A DNA stretch of 64,000 bases from Halanaeroarchaeum sp. HSR-CO (lineage in GTDB: Archaea; Halobacteriota; Halobacteria; Halobacteriales; Halobacteriaceae): the NCBI RefSeq assembly GCF_024972755.1, contig NZ_CP087724.1, positions 1 to 64,000 on the forward strand, in the 5' to 3' direction. A program made the position numbers and the translations under genes. Below, piece after piece: positions 16,576-25,726 of the stretch (positions within the stretch are counted from its first letter, which is position 1; every line of letters starts with the position of its first letter). The notes under the pieces are model-generated. The model saw only the letters and a program-made list of their open reading frames with translations, did not search any database and was not told the origin of the DNA.

Positions 16576-18483
16576 TCAGTTCGCGAACGGCTGTTCGATC
16601 GTGTGCTCGGATACCGCTGCAGCGTCCTCCGGGAGGAGAGCAGCGACGATGGTCGGTGCGTATTCGTTGATGTACCGAAAGAGGTTCTCGAGGCGAGTGG
16701 CGTCGATCGATTCGATGGAGTCGAAGAGGACCATCGGCACGGCTTCCGCTAGATCGTGAACCAGATAGCCGGACAGCGCGACGACGATACCGATGATCTC
16801 TCGCTCCGATTCGGAGAGGTTCTCGAGTGAGTCTTCGTATACCGTCCCATCGGCGGACTCCCTCACCACGTGGATATCGAATGCTGAGACCGACCCCTCA
16901 TCCGTCGAGAGACGTTCGAGCCAGACCCGGCTGATGTTCTCGTAATCGAGCAGGTCGATGAGGTCTTCCATCTGCGTGTTGAACTGGTCGACGAGATCCC
17001 GCTCTATTCTATCGATCTCACCACGTGTTTTCTCCAGTTCGTCTCTACACTCGTCTAGCTGTTCTTCGATCGTCGCCGTCTCACCGATTTGCGCTTCTTT
17101 TTCGTCGATCGTCGATCTAACTGACTGAAGTTTCGATTCGATCGTTCCTCGCTCGTGTTCTTTCTTGCTCAATCGCTGGTACGCCGCTGGTAGATCGCTC
17201 TCCCGGAGCTCTTCCGTCTCTTCGACGCGCGTTTCCACCTGTGAGATTTCCGCTTCGAGCCGTTCGGCTTCTTCGTTCAACTCCTCGAGTGCGTCACGTT
17301 CGGACTCGATCGTCCGTTCTACCTCCCGAAGTTCCGTTTTCAACTGCGATCGTTCGGATTCTCTGGTCTGGATGTCGGCGATCTCCGATTCGATCTCCGA
17401 TTTCCGCCGTTTGCGCTCCTGCAACTCGTCGTTTTTCTCCTGGCGGATCGATTCCAGTGTTTCGATACGCGTCTCGATCTTCGATCGATTCACTTCGGTC
17501 CCACAGGTCCAACACTCCACGGTCGCCTGTTTTGGGTTCAACTTTGCGGCGACGTCCTCGCTCGTGTTGAACTCGGCTATCGCCTCCTCTCCCTCGATGA
17601 TGGACTGGTTGTTGGCGATGATGTCGCTGAGCTCTCTCACCGTCGATCGTGTGTCGGCGATATCGGTCTCGATTCTATTCAGTTCGTCCTCGAGTTCGGT
17701 TCGCCGATTCACTGGAATCGATACGTCGTCCAGCGCTTCGGTGAGGTCGGCCTTCTCGTCCTCGTACTCCGCGAGTGATTCCTCGGTAGTGGTTATCTCC
17801 CGCTCCACTCGACCGAGTTTGTCTCGAAGGCGTTCCAATTCCTCTAGATGCGCCTTCGCTGCTTCTATCTCCTCGGTCGTGCTCTCGTACGTCTCGATCT
17901 CGGCCTCGATCGTCTCGATTTCCGCTTCGACCGTCTCGAGGTCGTTTTCCAGGGAATGTTCCCGTTCCCGAAGGGCCGGCAGATCGCTCTTTGTCTGTTC
18001 GATGTCGGCCAATTCCCTCTCCAGGTCGTCACGTTCCCGTTTGAGCGATCGGATCCGCTCCGAGATAGCGGACGTATCGACACCGCGCATGAGGATATCT
18101 CGTAGCCCCTCGCCACCGTGTCGGATCGCAGAGCGGGCGGGATTCGTCGCGAAGATCGAGACGTACGTGTCGACGAGTTCCGACTCCGTGGTGATGGGAC
18201 TGCCCATGCGCTGGACCGTTCCACCGTTTCGACGGTATTCTCTATCCCCGGTCATCTCGCCGATTTCGACCCGAACCGAACCCTCGTCGGCGTCCGATTT
18301 GAGCGAGACGGCGGACTCGTCACCGCCGAGGGCGGCGGCGACCGATTTGAGAAACGACGACCTGTTCGTTGCATTCTCTCCGGCGAGGATATTGACGCCA
18401 GGGGGCACGGTCATTTCGAGCCGATCGATGCCTCCGAGATTGGAGATTTCGACGTGAGACGCCGACTGTTCGCTCCGATTCAT
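16576..18483 (-). CDS. sph: Archaea-specific SMC-related protein (Sph-like)
   Basis: The 635-residue Rad50/SMC-like ATPase has an N-terminal head with an atypical Walker A, AGENATNRSSFL (residues 34-45), in which arginine replaces the usual lysine. Long coiled coils (about 140-310 and 330-510) flank a CxxC zinc-hook-like apex CWTCGTE near 323. The C-terminal head shows a signature-like LSESERE and a Walker B-like VPMVLFDSIESID. The arginine variant appears to be a family feature. A TATA-like CATATAATGA at 18506-18515 lies about 27 nt before the ATG. It is co-transcribed with rdfA and probably acts in chromosome or shape-related organisation. Confidence 0.87.
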   Translation of the reverse strand: MNRSEQSASHVEISNLGGIDRLEMTVPPGVNILAGENATNRSSFLKSVAAALGGDESAVSLKSDADEGSVRVEIGEMTGDREYRRNGGTVQRMGSPITTESELVDTYVSIFATNPARSAIRHGGEGLRDILMRGVDTSAISERIRSLKRERDDLERELADIEQTKSDLPALREREHSLENDLETVEAEIETIEAEIETYESTTEEIEAAKAHLEELERLRDKLGRVEREITTTEESLAEYEDEKADLTEALDDVSIPVNRRTELEDELNRIETDIADTRSTVRELSDIIANNQSIIEGEEAIAEFNTSEDVAAKLNPKQATVECWTCGTEVNRSKIETRIETLESIRQEKNDELQERKRRKSEIESEIADIQTRESERSQLKTELREVERTIESERDALEELNEEAERLEAEISQVETRVEETEELRESDLPAAYQRLSKKEHERGTIESKLQSVRSTIDEKEAQIGETATIEEQLDECRDELEKTRGEIDRIERDLVDQFNTQMEDLIDLLDYENISRVWLERLSTDEGSVSAFDIHVVRESADGTVYEDSLENLSESEREIIGIVVALSGYLVHDLAEAVPMVLFDSIESIDATRLENLFRYINEYAPTIVAALLPEDAAAVSEHTIEQPFAN

Positions 18484-18904
18484 TGGCGGCTATTCATGTG
18501 CATCTCATATAATGATTCGGATTCGGTTCCCTTTACACGCTAATTATGTAAATGTCCGTCGCTCGCGAATCGAAACGGGCGGACCGGGAACGCCCGCTGT
18601 GGCGCTGAACGAGACCGTCTTTCCGCCATTATGATGGAAAGGTGTCGAGGAGGGGTGGGTCGTGTCGCGCCTGGCTGTATTCTATCGCCAACCCACCGTT
18701 CAGTAGGGATGAACGCCAGGTAGTACTGGTTCCAATCGGTAGTTCTGTGGAATTTGGCACAGAATACGGACTGGACTACGTTGTCCCCAATATTCCTGCC
18801 ATCGAGGCGAACAGGGCCGTTCGGCACTACTGAACAACCGAACTCGGAATCGATTCACGTTATGGGAAATTTACCGACAGGATCCGGCGATCACTTGACG
18901 GTAT
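18484..18904. other. Gene-free stretch with the sph promoter
   Basis: About 420 bases contain the TATA-like element for sph at 18506-18515 (minus strand). Two short frames (18540-18827 minus, 18642-18833 plus) show no recognisable family and are not called. Nothing else is evident. Confidence 0.5.
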
Positions 18905-19663
18905 TCATCCGTGCTCGAGGTTGATCTCGATCACGTTCGCGGTCTCCTGGACCTGGGTGGCGATGCCCTCGATGAACTCGTCGTTTTTCATCCGTGTTTC
19001 CGGCCCAGAGACGCTGATCGCTCCCCGCACCTCACCGTGTGCCTGGATGGGTGCGCCGACACAGCGGACCCGTTCGTTCCGTTCGCCGGTGTTGATCGCA
19101 TAGCCTCGTTCTCTGATCTGCTCGAGTTCCTCGAAGAGTTCGTCCCTGCTCGTGATCGTGCTCTCGGTCATCTTCGCGAGTCCGTGCTGTTCGATGACCG
19201 CATCGACCTCGCTTTCGCTCATCTGAGAGAGGATCGATTTGCCCAGAGCAGTGCAGTGCAGACAGATTCGCTTCCCTGCGCGCGTATCGTGTTTGACGGC
19301 CTTCTCACCCATCGATTTGTACAGATAGACCCCACGCCCGTTTTCGGGAACCATGATGTTGGCCACCTCCCCGGTCCCTTCGGAGAGATCGTCGATGAGT
19401 GATTTGCCCACTCTAAAGAGGTCGACGTTCCGACGGACGTGCTCGCCGTAGTCGAGGAACTTGAGGCTGAGTCGGTACTGGTCTCCATGACGAATGAGGA
19501 CGTCGTTGTCCTCCAGGGTCCGCACGTGATTGAACACGGTACTTTTCGTCACCCCGATCCCTCGTGAGATATCCGTAATTCCGGCGTCGTCGTTCTCTTT
19601 GAGATACTCGATGATCGCGAACGACGTTCCGACCGACCCGACGAGATTGTCTTGGTGGCTCAT
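18905..19663 (-). CDS. IclR-family transcriptional regulator
   Basis: The 252-residue protein has an N-terminal winged helix (TSFAIIEYLKENDDAGITDI, GIGVTKSTVFNHVRTLEDND) and a C-terminal GAF-like effector domain ending in the family motif GAISVSGPETRMK. ATG 19663 is chosen; an ATG at 19687 would add eight residues. It stands next to the gamma-glutamyltransferase gene, in the same direction, at the edge of a catabolic island. It probably controls some of those genes in response to a small organic acid; target and ligand are unknown. It is paralogous to the IclR at 61004. Confidence 0.9.
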   Translation of the reverse strand: MSHQDNLVGSVGTSFAIIEYLKENDDAGITDISRGIGVTKSTVFNHVRTLEDNDVLIRHGDQYRLSLKFLDYGEHVRRNVDLFRVGKSLIDDLSEGTGEVANIMVPENGRGVYLYKSMGEKAVKHDTRAGKRICLHCTALGKSILSQMSESEVDAVIEQHGLAKMTESTITSRDELFEELEQIRERGYAINTGERNERVRCVGAPIQAHGEVRGAISVSGPETRMKNDEFIEGIATQVQETANVIEINLEHG

Positions 19664-19743
19664 GTGGCATTCGTACACAGTCCTCATGCATAAGGCTGTT
19701 CACCAGGTCTGAACACGCTGCCGAAGTGCTTCGAACGATTCGG

Positions 19744-21369
19744 TCAGTAACCGGAAACGATGCCGTCCTTACGGGGATCGGTGCCCCCGATGAGCGTACC
19801 ATCCGCATAGCGGGCGATCTGTCCCCCACCGAAGCTCTCCGGAGACATCACCGTGAGGTCGTGTCCCTTCCTGACCAACGTGGAGACCGTCTGGGTGTCC
19901 ATGCGTGCCTCGACGGCGACCCGTCCATCGGCACGGTACCGCCACCGCGGTTCGTCGAGTGCCGCCTGTTCGGTCATGCCCCTGTCGACGAGGTTCGTTA
20001 TCACCTGCAGGTGGCCTTGCGGTTGCATGAACCCGCCCATCACGCCGAACGCCATCCAGTCGTCGGCGTCGAATCGTGCGAGACCTGGAATCAGGGTATG
20101 GAACGGTCGTTTGCCTGGCGCGATGTGGTTCGGGTGGTCGGGGTCCAGGGAGAACGACCGACCCCGGTTCTGGAGGGCGATACCGGTCCCGGGGACGACC
20201 AGTCCGCTCCCGAATCCCTTGAACAGCGAATTGATGAACGAGACGACGTTGCCCGCGGCATCTGCGACGGTGAGCAACACCGTGTCTGCGTCTTCGGATC
20301 GGCCATTGGGCACGCCGATATCGACGTCCTCCGTTGCGGCCGGACCGATGTCGGACGCCCGCTTGCGAGCGTAGTCCTTCTCGTGGAGTGGGGGAACCGA
20401 TTCGTACTCGGGATCAGTGATGTAATGGTGCCCGTCGGTGAAGGCGGCTTTCATCGATTCGACGAGCTGGTGGATTCGTTCGGGGTCGCTCGGGTCCACG
20501 CCATCGGCAGCCAGTTCATCGGCGATGTTGAGGGCCTCGAGGACGACCAGGCCCTGATTGTTGGGTGGCAGTTCGAAGACCTCCACGCCGCGGTACGTGG
20601 TGGATATCGGTTCGGGGTACTCGACGGCGAACTCCCGCAGATCGGCCATCGTGAGGAGTCCCCCCGCTTCCTGGACGGTTTCGACGATCCGTTCGCCCAG
20701 GGGACCATCGTACAACCCATCCGCCCCGTCGGCGGCGATGGTCGAGAACGTTGCCGCGAGGTCGGGGAGTTCGATATGTTCGCCGGGCGTCGGCGGTCGT
20801 CCGCTGGGGAGGAAGGTGTCTCGTGCGTAGTCGTCGGTGAATAGCTCGTCCGCGTGTTTCCATTTCTCCGCGATGAATTCGGTGACCGGGTAGCCATCTC
20901 GAGCGTACTCGATCGCCGGTTCGAGGAGGGTATCCAACGGGAGTCGTCCGTACCGATCGGCGATCGATTCCCAGCCCCGAGCGGTTCCGGGAACTGTCAC
21001 GGTCAATCCCCCGGTCAGCGGCATCGTGGCGTCCGCTTCGTCCACACCCTGTTCCGCTGCCGCCCGCTCTCTGACCCGATCGATCGTCGCCGCCTTCGGT
21101 GCATGCCCGCTACTTTGCAGGGCACCGACGTCCCCGTCCGCCGTCCGATACAGGGCGAACACGTCGCCGCCGATTCCGGTACTGGTTGGTTCGACGACGT
21201 TCAACACCGCCGCAGTCGCCACCGCTGCATCGAATGCATTTCCACCATCTTTGAGAATATCTCTGCCGACGCTGGCGGCGAGTGGTTGGCTCGTGGCGAC
21301 AATCCCGTTCGGATGGTACGCGGTAGAACGACGAGAGTTGAAACGGTCGAGGTTGCCAGACGTAACCAT
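19744..21369 (-). CDS. ggt: Gamma-glutamyltransferase family (Ntn) hydrolase
   Basis: The 541-residue proenzyme belongs to the GGT family, which moves or hydrolyses gamma-glutamyl groups or related amides. The large-subunit start (GIVATSQPLAASVGRDILKD, GGNAFDAAVATAAVLNVVEP) and GIGGDVFALY are canonical. The nucleophile that starts the small subunit after self-cleavage should be Thr363 in DADTVLLTVADAAGN. No signal peptide is evident, unlike periplasmic bacterial GGTs, so it is probably cytoplasmic. Members of this family also include cephalosporin acylases and oxamate-type amidases; the substrate is uncertain. ATG 21369 is preferred over the longer frame. Confidence 0.88.
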   Translation of the reverse strand: MVTSGNLDRFNSRRSTAYHPNGIVATSQPLAASVGRDILKDGGNAFDAAVATAAVLNVVEPTSTGIGGDVFALYRTADGDVGALQSSGHAPKAATIDRVRERAAAEQGVDEADATMPLTGGLTVTVPGTARGWESIADRYGRLPLDTLLEPAIEYARDGYPVTEFIAEKWKHADELFTDDYARDTFLPSGRPPTPGEHIELPDLAATFSTIAADGADGLYDGPLGERIVETVQEAGGLLTMADLREFAVEYPEPISTTYRGVEVFELPPNNQGLVVLEALNIADELAADGVDPSDPERIHQLVESMKAAFTDGHHYITDPEYESVPPLHEKDYARKRASDIGPAATEDVDIGVPNGRSEDADTVLLTVADAAGNVVSFINSLFKGFGSGLVVPGTGIALQNRGRSFSLDPDHPNHIAPGKRPFHTLIPGLARFDADDWMAFGVMGGFMQPQGHLQVITNLVDRGMTEQAALDEPRWRYRADGRVAVEARMDTQTVSTLVRKGHDLTVMSPESFGGGQIARYADGTLIGGTDPRKDGIVSGY

Positions 21370-21478
21370 ACACCTCCCTGGAGGGTACAGGACAATAAAT
21401 CTACGCGCCGCCCACGCGCTCCACAACGCATAGTTTTATAGCCTCGACTGAATATGGTGTGGGTGAGGGTCACACCCT

Positions 21479-22144
21479 ATGGAACAATTCGACCTCGACA
21501 GCATTGGGACGTTTATCGCACTCGGTGGCAGCTTTTCGACCCACCGAAGACAGGACGCCGAACCGGAGTGGCCGATCATGTGGACGGTTCCCCACCAGGG
21601 AATCATCCCGGAGGGCGAAGCGATCGAGATCCCCTCCTACGTCGAAGACGTGGTCCCGGGCCCAGAACCGGCAGTCATCATCGACGACGTCGGTGACGGG
21701 CTCTGGCAGGCGACCGAAGAAGAAGCCGCAGCGGCGGTGAAGGGGTTCACCATCTCGAACGACGTCACGGCGAAAGGGAAATTCCCCGCCTACCCCTACC
21801 CGGAGCAGGAAGGGTCGCTCGGGCGAGGCTACAAGAGCTTCCCGACGTTCAGCCCGACACTCGCCGGGTACGAACCGCTCGAAGCCGATGCCATCGATAA
21901 CGATACGATGGTCGAGGCATTCATCGACGGGGAAACGGTGGTATCGGGTTCCACCGACACGATGGACTTCACCGTGGTCGAACTGATCGCCCACGTGAGC
22001 AAGATCATCAACTTGCAAGAGAACGACGTCATCTCACTGGGTGACCCGTCGCAACCGACTGGCTACCTGGATGACGCCGAAGAAGTCACGTGCAAAGTGG
22101 AGAAAATCGGCGAGTTGACGAATCCGATCGAGCACGTCGACTGA
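21479..22144 (+). CDS. Fumarylacetoacetate hydrolase family protein
   Basis: The 221-residue protein has the FAH C-terminal fold: PGPEPAVIIDDV with a metal-ligand glutamate, FTISNDVTAKGKF, GRGYKSFPTFSPTLAGYEPL and VISLGDPSQPTGY. Relatives are hydrolases, decarboxylases or isomerases acting on beta-diketo or 2-oxo acids. The loop around VTAKGKFPAYPYP is unusual for the family. It diverges from the GGT gene across about 110 bases, so the two may share control by the nearby IclR protein. The precise reaction cannot be read from sequence. Confidence 0.8.
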   Translation: MEQFDLDSIGTFIALGGSFSTHRRQDAEPEWPIMWTVPHQGIIPEGEAIEIPSYVEDVVPGPEPAVIIDDVGDGLWQATEEEAAAAVKGFTISNDVTAKGKFPAYPYPEQEGSLGRGYKSFPTFSPTLAGYEPLEADAIDNDTMVEAFIDGETVVSGSTDTMDFTVVELIAHVSKIINLQENDVISLGDPSQPTGYLDDAEEVTCKVEKIGELTNPIEHVD

Positions 22145-22251
22145 TAGTCAAGACGGGCCGAGCGAGGCTGTGAGTCGGTCACAAGCACACTCCCCGAATC
22201 ACGTTCATATTTTTCGCCGGTGCGAACTCGAGAGCGCGGCCAGCCGCTCGA

Positions 22252-23271
22252 CTACACACCGAATAGCGCCGAGACGACGACGAGCGTCGTGATACTGACG
22301 ATCGTGAGTGCGGTCAGGGTCAACAGCACCGGCCTGAACCCCGTCGCCCGCATCTCATCGACGTTGATGCCCATTCCGAGGCCCGCAAACGCGAAGAGGA
22401 AGAGCCACTTGTACGAGTTCTCCAGTGTGGCCAGTTGTCCGTCGGAGAGGATGCCGACGTTGGCGATCACCATCATGGCCACAAATCCCAGTACGAATTT
22501 CGGGAAGTTCTGCCAGAAGAGGCCGAGTGGCCGGTCGACCGTTCCCGTCTTCGACTCCGCCCGAGCGTAGTACCCGGCATACGCGATGACCGCGAGGCCG
22601 ATGAACAGGTTACGCGTCAGTTTCGTCATCGTCGCCCACTGCCCCGCCGTGTCCGAGTAGGCGAACCCAGCAGCAGCGACCGGGCCGGTGCTGAACATAC
22701 TGAGGCCAGCCCAGACCCCGAAGACGACGTCCTGTAAGTTCAGTATGGTACCCAGAATCGGGTACACGAACAACGTGACGGCGTCGAAGAGCAGTATCGT
22801 CGCGACGGCGAACGCGATCTGGTCTTTTTTCGCGTCGATTCCTCCGGCGACTGCGACGATTGCCGAGACGCCACAGATGGCTGCCCCGCTGGCCATCAGC
22901 GACCCCATCTTGTTGGCCAGGCCGAAGACGTTCCGTGACAGTAGCTCCGTGAGGATGGCCGTGAACGCCACGGTCGCCACCACCAGGACCACTATCTTGG
23001 GTCCCGCATCCGAAACGGCTGCCAGTGAGATCCGCGCCCCCATCAGAACGATTCCCGCCTCGAGGAGGAGCTTGTGCGATGAAACACCTGCGCTGGCCCA
23101 CGCTGGAAGCCCGAACAGGTTCACCAGCACAGCGCCGAGCACGACGGCGAGGATCAGATAGTTGACGACCGGAACGTATCCGGCGCCGATCCTGGCCGCG
23201 ATGCCGACGACGAAGAGCAAGAGGAGGCCCGGGAGCACGTGGAGGGCCGCCTCGCGCAGCTGGCTCACCAT
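22252..23271 (-). CDS. YeiH-family membrane transporter (putative sulfate/sulfite exporter)
   Basis: The 339-residue protein has about ten membrane segments and YeiH/UPF0324 hallmarks: LPGLLLLFVVGIAARIG, LLEAGIVLMGARISL, ASGAAICGVSAIVA and FAFAGLGMGINVDEM near the end. The family is annotated as putative sulfate exporters; experimental support is thin, so export of sulfite, sulfate or another anion is only plausible. ATG 23271 is chosen; a GTG at 23334 would add 21 non-hydrophobic residues. It lies between two enzyme genes of the catabolic island and may remove an anion end product. Confidence 0.83.
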   Translation of the reverse strand: MVSQLREAALHVLPGLLLLFVVGIAARIGAGYVPVVNYLILAVVLGAVLVNLFGLPAWASAGVSSHKLLLEAGIVLMGARISLAAVSDAGPKIVVLVVATVAFTAILTELLSRNVFGLANKMGSLMASGAAICGVSAIVAVAGGIDAKKDQIAFAVATILLFDAVTLFVYPILGTILNLQDVVFGVWAGLSMFSTGPVAAAGFAYSDTAGQWATMTKLTRNLFIGLAVIAYAGYYARAESKTGTVDRPLGLFWQNFPKFVLGFVAMMVIANVGILSDGQLATLENSYKWLFLFAFAGLGMGINVDEMRATGFRPVLLTLTALTIVSITTLVVVSALFGV

Positions 23272-23596
23272 GGAATCTGTACGTTTGCCAGTGCCACTAG
23301 CAGAAATCCTGCCCCGACCACCGTTGCCTTCCACCCCCTATCGAGTCGGGTCCAGTGATTCGTGAGCGAGCGAGACGCTCCCCAGTACGACTGCTCCTCC
23401 GCAGAGTCCGCGGTCATAGTACAGCCTTCTAACTTGTGGACTTGTATTTATGGTTTTGGGATATTTCCACGCCGGTTCCCGGTCTGTCGGATGAGGAACA
23501 TCGAGCGCCGCAGACGCCCGTACTGGCCCCTGAAGGGCCATAGATCCCGCGACCCCCGGAACACTTATGCACGAGCCAGTGTCCAGAACATACGTT

Positions 23597-24586
23597 ATGC
23601 CCGAAGAGATGTTAGATCTGGAGATGAGCAAAACCTCGGCGGACATCGTCGAGAAATGTCTCGCCGTCGAACCCGGTGAGGAGGTCTTCGTCGTCACCGA
23701 CCCCCGTAAGGTCGGCGTCGCGAAAAGCATTGCAAGAGCCTGTAACGCGGCCGAGGCCGAGACGATCACCGCGATCATGCCACTGCTCGAGAGTCACGGG
23801 AACGAACCCCCGTCGACCATCGCCACGGGGATGGCCGAGGCCGACGTCGTCTTCACCTGTACCACGAAAGCGATAACGCACACGCGAGCCCGGTTAGAGG
23901 CTGCCGATACCGGCACTCGGACGGGGATCCTTCGAAGCGTCACGGAGGATATGATGGTCGAGGGGGCGATGACGGTCGACTTCGACGAACTTAAACAGCG
24001 GACCGAGGCGCTCGCGGAGATCATGACCGCGGCGGACAGTGCCCACGTTGAAAGCAAAGAGGGGACTGACATCCGGTTCAGCATCGAGGGGACACAGGCA
24101 TTCTCGCTCGATGGCTTCTTCCACGAGGAGTATGGCTTTGCGACCTTGCCGCCGGGAGAGTCGCCAACCCACCCCGTGGAGGGAACGGCGAATGGGACGG
24201 TCGTCTTCGACGTCTCGATGGACAACATCGGTCAACTCGAGACGCCCATCGAGGTGGCGTTCGAGGACGGGTTCGTCACCGACGTCAGTGGCGGCGAGGA
24301 GGCAACCGAACTCCAGCGAATCCTCGACGAGAGCGACGAGAACGCGGGGAACCTCGCCGAATTCGCCATCGGAACGAACCCCAAGGCGAAACTTATCGGG
24401 AACCTGGCCGAGGACAAAAAGCGGGCGGGGACGATGCATTTCGCCATCGGCGACAACGAATCGCTGGGCGGGACGACGAAGAGCGAGATCCACCTCGACG
24501 GTGTGCTCCGCCACCCGACGATCACACTCGACGAGACGGTCGTGGTGGAGGACGGCCGACTGCGGACGGAACTGCTCGACGACTAG
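23597..24586 (+). CDS. M29 aminopeptidase-like / NicX-like metalloenzyme
   Basis: The 329-residue protein resembles the fold shared by M29 aminopeptidases and 2,5-dihydroxypyridine dioxygenase (NicX). The N-terminal half is Rossmann-like (VEPGEEVFVVTDPRKVGVAK). The C-terminal half has the metal region: GNLAEDKKRAGTMHFAIGDN with Glu and His, then SEIHLDGVLRHPT with the HxD pair, then LDETVVVEDGRL. These residues occur in both subgroups, so peptidase versus dioxygenase cannot be decided. A TATA-like CTTATG at 23564-23569 supports a leaderless start at ATG 23597. The enolase-superfamily gene follows after 18 bases, probably in the same operon. Confidence 0.78.
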   Translation: MPEEMLDLEMSKTSADIVEKCLAVEPGEEVFVVTDPRKVGVAKSIARACNAAEAETITAIMPLLESHGNEPPSTIATGMAEADVVFTCTTKAITHTRARLEAADTGTRTGILRSVTEDMMVEGAMTVDFDELKQRTEALAEIMTAADSAHVESKEGTDIRFSIEGTQAFSLDGFFHEEYGFATLPPGESPTHPVEGTANGTVVFDVSMDNIGQLETPIEVAFEDGFVTDVSGGEEATELQRILDESDENAGNLAEFAIGTNPKAKLIGNLAEDKKRAGTMHFAIGDNESLGGTTKSEIHLDGVLRHPTITLDETVVVEDGRLRTELLDD

Positions 24587-24604
24587 CGGGAGATCAACGC
24601 AGCC

Positions 24605-25717
24605 ATGTCCATCGATTCAATCACCATCCGTCGCCTCTCGGTGCCCATGCACCAGTCCTACGGCAGTGCTCACCACCGGGATTTCGACGAGATGGAATCG
24701 ACTCTCGTCGAGATCACCGGAGAGGGAGAGTACGGCATCGGGACCGCCGATGCGACACCGGGATACTCCATCCAGACACACGACGAGATCGTCGCCAGTC
24801 TCCGAGACCGACTCGGCCCGGCGGTACTCGAGGCCGACCCGAGGACGCCGAACGCCCTCCTCGAAGTATTCGCCGCGGTCGATCAGATCCCGAACGCGAA
24901 ATGTGCACTCGAAGTCGCCTTCCTCGACTGGTATGGCACGGTCCACGACCAGCCACTATCCGAACTCCTCTGGGGCGCGCGACGCGACCGGGTCCCGCTC
25001 AACGGCTGGGTCGGCATCGATACGCCCGAGACGATGGCTGAGGAGGCAAGAGAATGGCTCGCTGACGGCTATCGGTCGATCAAGATCAAACTCTCCGGGG
25101 ACGCCGACACCGACGTCGAGCGAGTCGCAGCGGTGTGCGATGCAGTCTGCGAGGAGGGGATGGACGTGCGGGCCGACGTGAATCAGGGCTACGACGTCGA
25201 GACGGCCATCGAGGTCGCAAAGCGCCTGGAGGATTACCCGCTGACACACCTCGAACAGCCCGTCCCGAAAGGTGACGTCGACGGTCTCGCCAGGGTGACC
25301 GATTCCACCTCGACGGTCATCATGGCCGACGAGGCCATCCAGACCGCGGCGGACGCGTTCGACATTCTCGCCCGGGGCGCGGCCGACCGGATCAAGGTCA
25401 AGATCCTCAGGATGGGTGGCGTCCTGGGGACCCGTCGAGTGCTCGAAGCGGCCGCCCTCGCGGACACGACGGTCGTGGTCGGCCACGGGTTCGGCCTCTC
25501 CCCGGCAACGGCGGCCGAAGTGACCATGACCGCGACACACGACGCCGTGTTCGGCGCCGTGGAGAGTGTGGGCCCGCTCAAGATGGCCGCCGAACCGTTC
25601 GCGGGACTCACGATCGAGAATGGGTATGCCGAACTGCCGACCGGGAGCGGCCACGGTGTCGATGTCGATCGGTCGGCGCTCGAGGAGGTCACCGACGAGA
25701 CACACACGGTCTCCTGA
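24605..25717 (+). CDS. Enolase-superfamily enzyme (muconate lactonizing / mandelate racemase type)
   Basis: A 370-residue protein with the capping domain followed by a TIM barrel. Catalytic residues of the muconate cycloisomerase/dipeptide epimerase subgroup are visible: the KxK pair in IKIKLSGD near 160-162, metal ligands Asp in ADVNQGYD (about 191), Glu in LEQPVPKGD (about 217) and Asp in MADEAIQ (about 243), and Lys in RIKVKILRMGG (about 265). Reactions in this group include cycloisomerisation, racemisation and epimerisation. Proximity to the M29/NicX-like gene suggests a joint pathway. The substrate is not predictable here. Confidence 0.87.
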   Translation: MSIDSITIRRLSVPMHQSYGSAHHRDFDEMESTLVEITGEGEYGIGTADATPGYSIQTHDEIVASLRDRLGPAVLEADPRTPNALLEVFAAVDQIPNAKCALEVAFLDWYGTVHDQPLSELLWGARRDRVPLNGWVGIDTPETMAEEAREWLADGYRSIKIKLSGDADTDVERVAAVCDAVCEEGMDVRADVNQGYDVETAIEVAKRLEDYPLTHLEQPVPKGDVDGLARVTDSTSTVIMADEAIQTAADAFDILARGAADRIKVKILRMGGVLGTRRVLEAAALADTTVVVGHGFGLSPATAAEVTMTATHDAVFGAVESVGPLKMAAEPFAGLTIENGYAELPTGSGHGVDVDRSALEEVTDETHTVS

Positions 25718-25726
25718 CGCTCCCGC

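Noticed and set aside
19726-20844. Plus-strand frame of 372 codons opposite ggt
   Set aside because: No recognisable domain; ggt on the other strand carries the nucleophile and family motifs.
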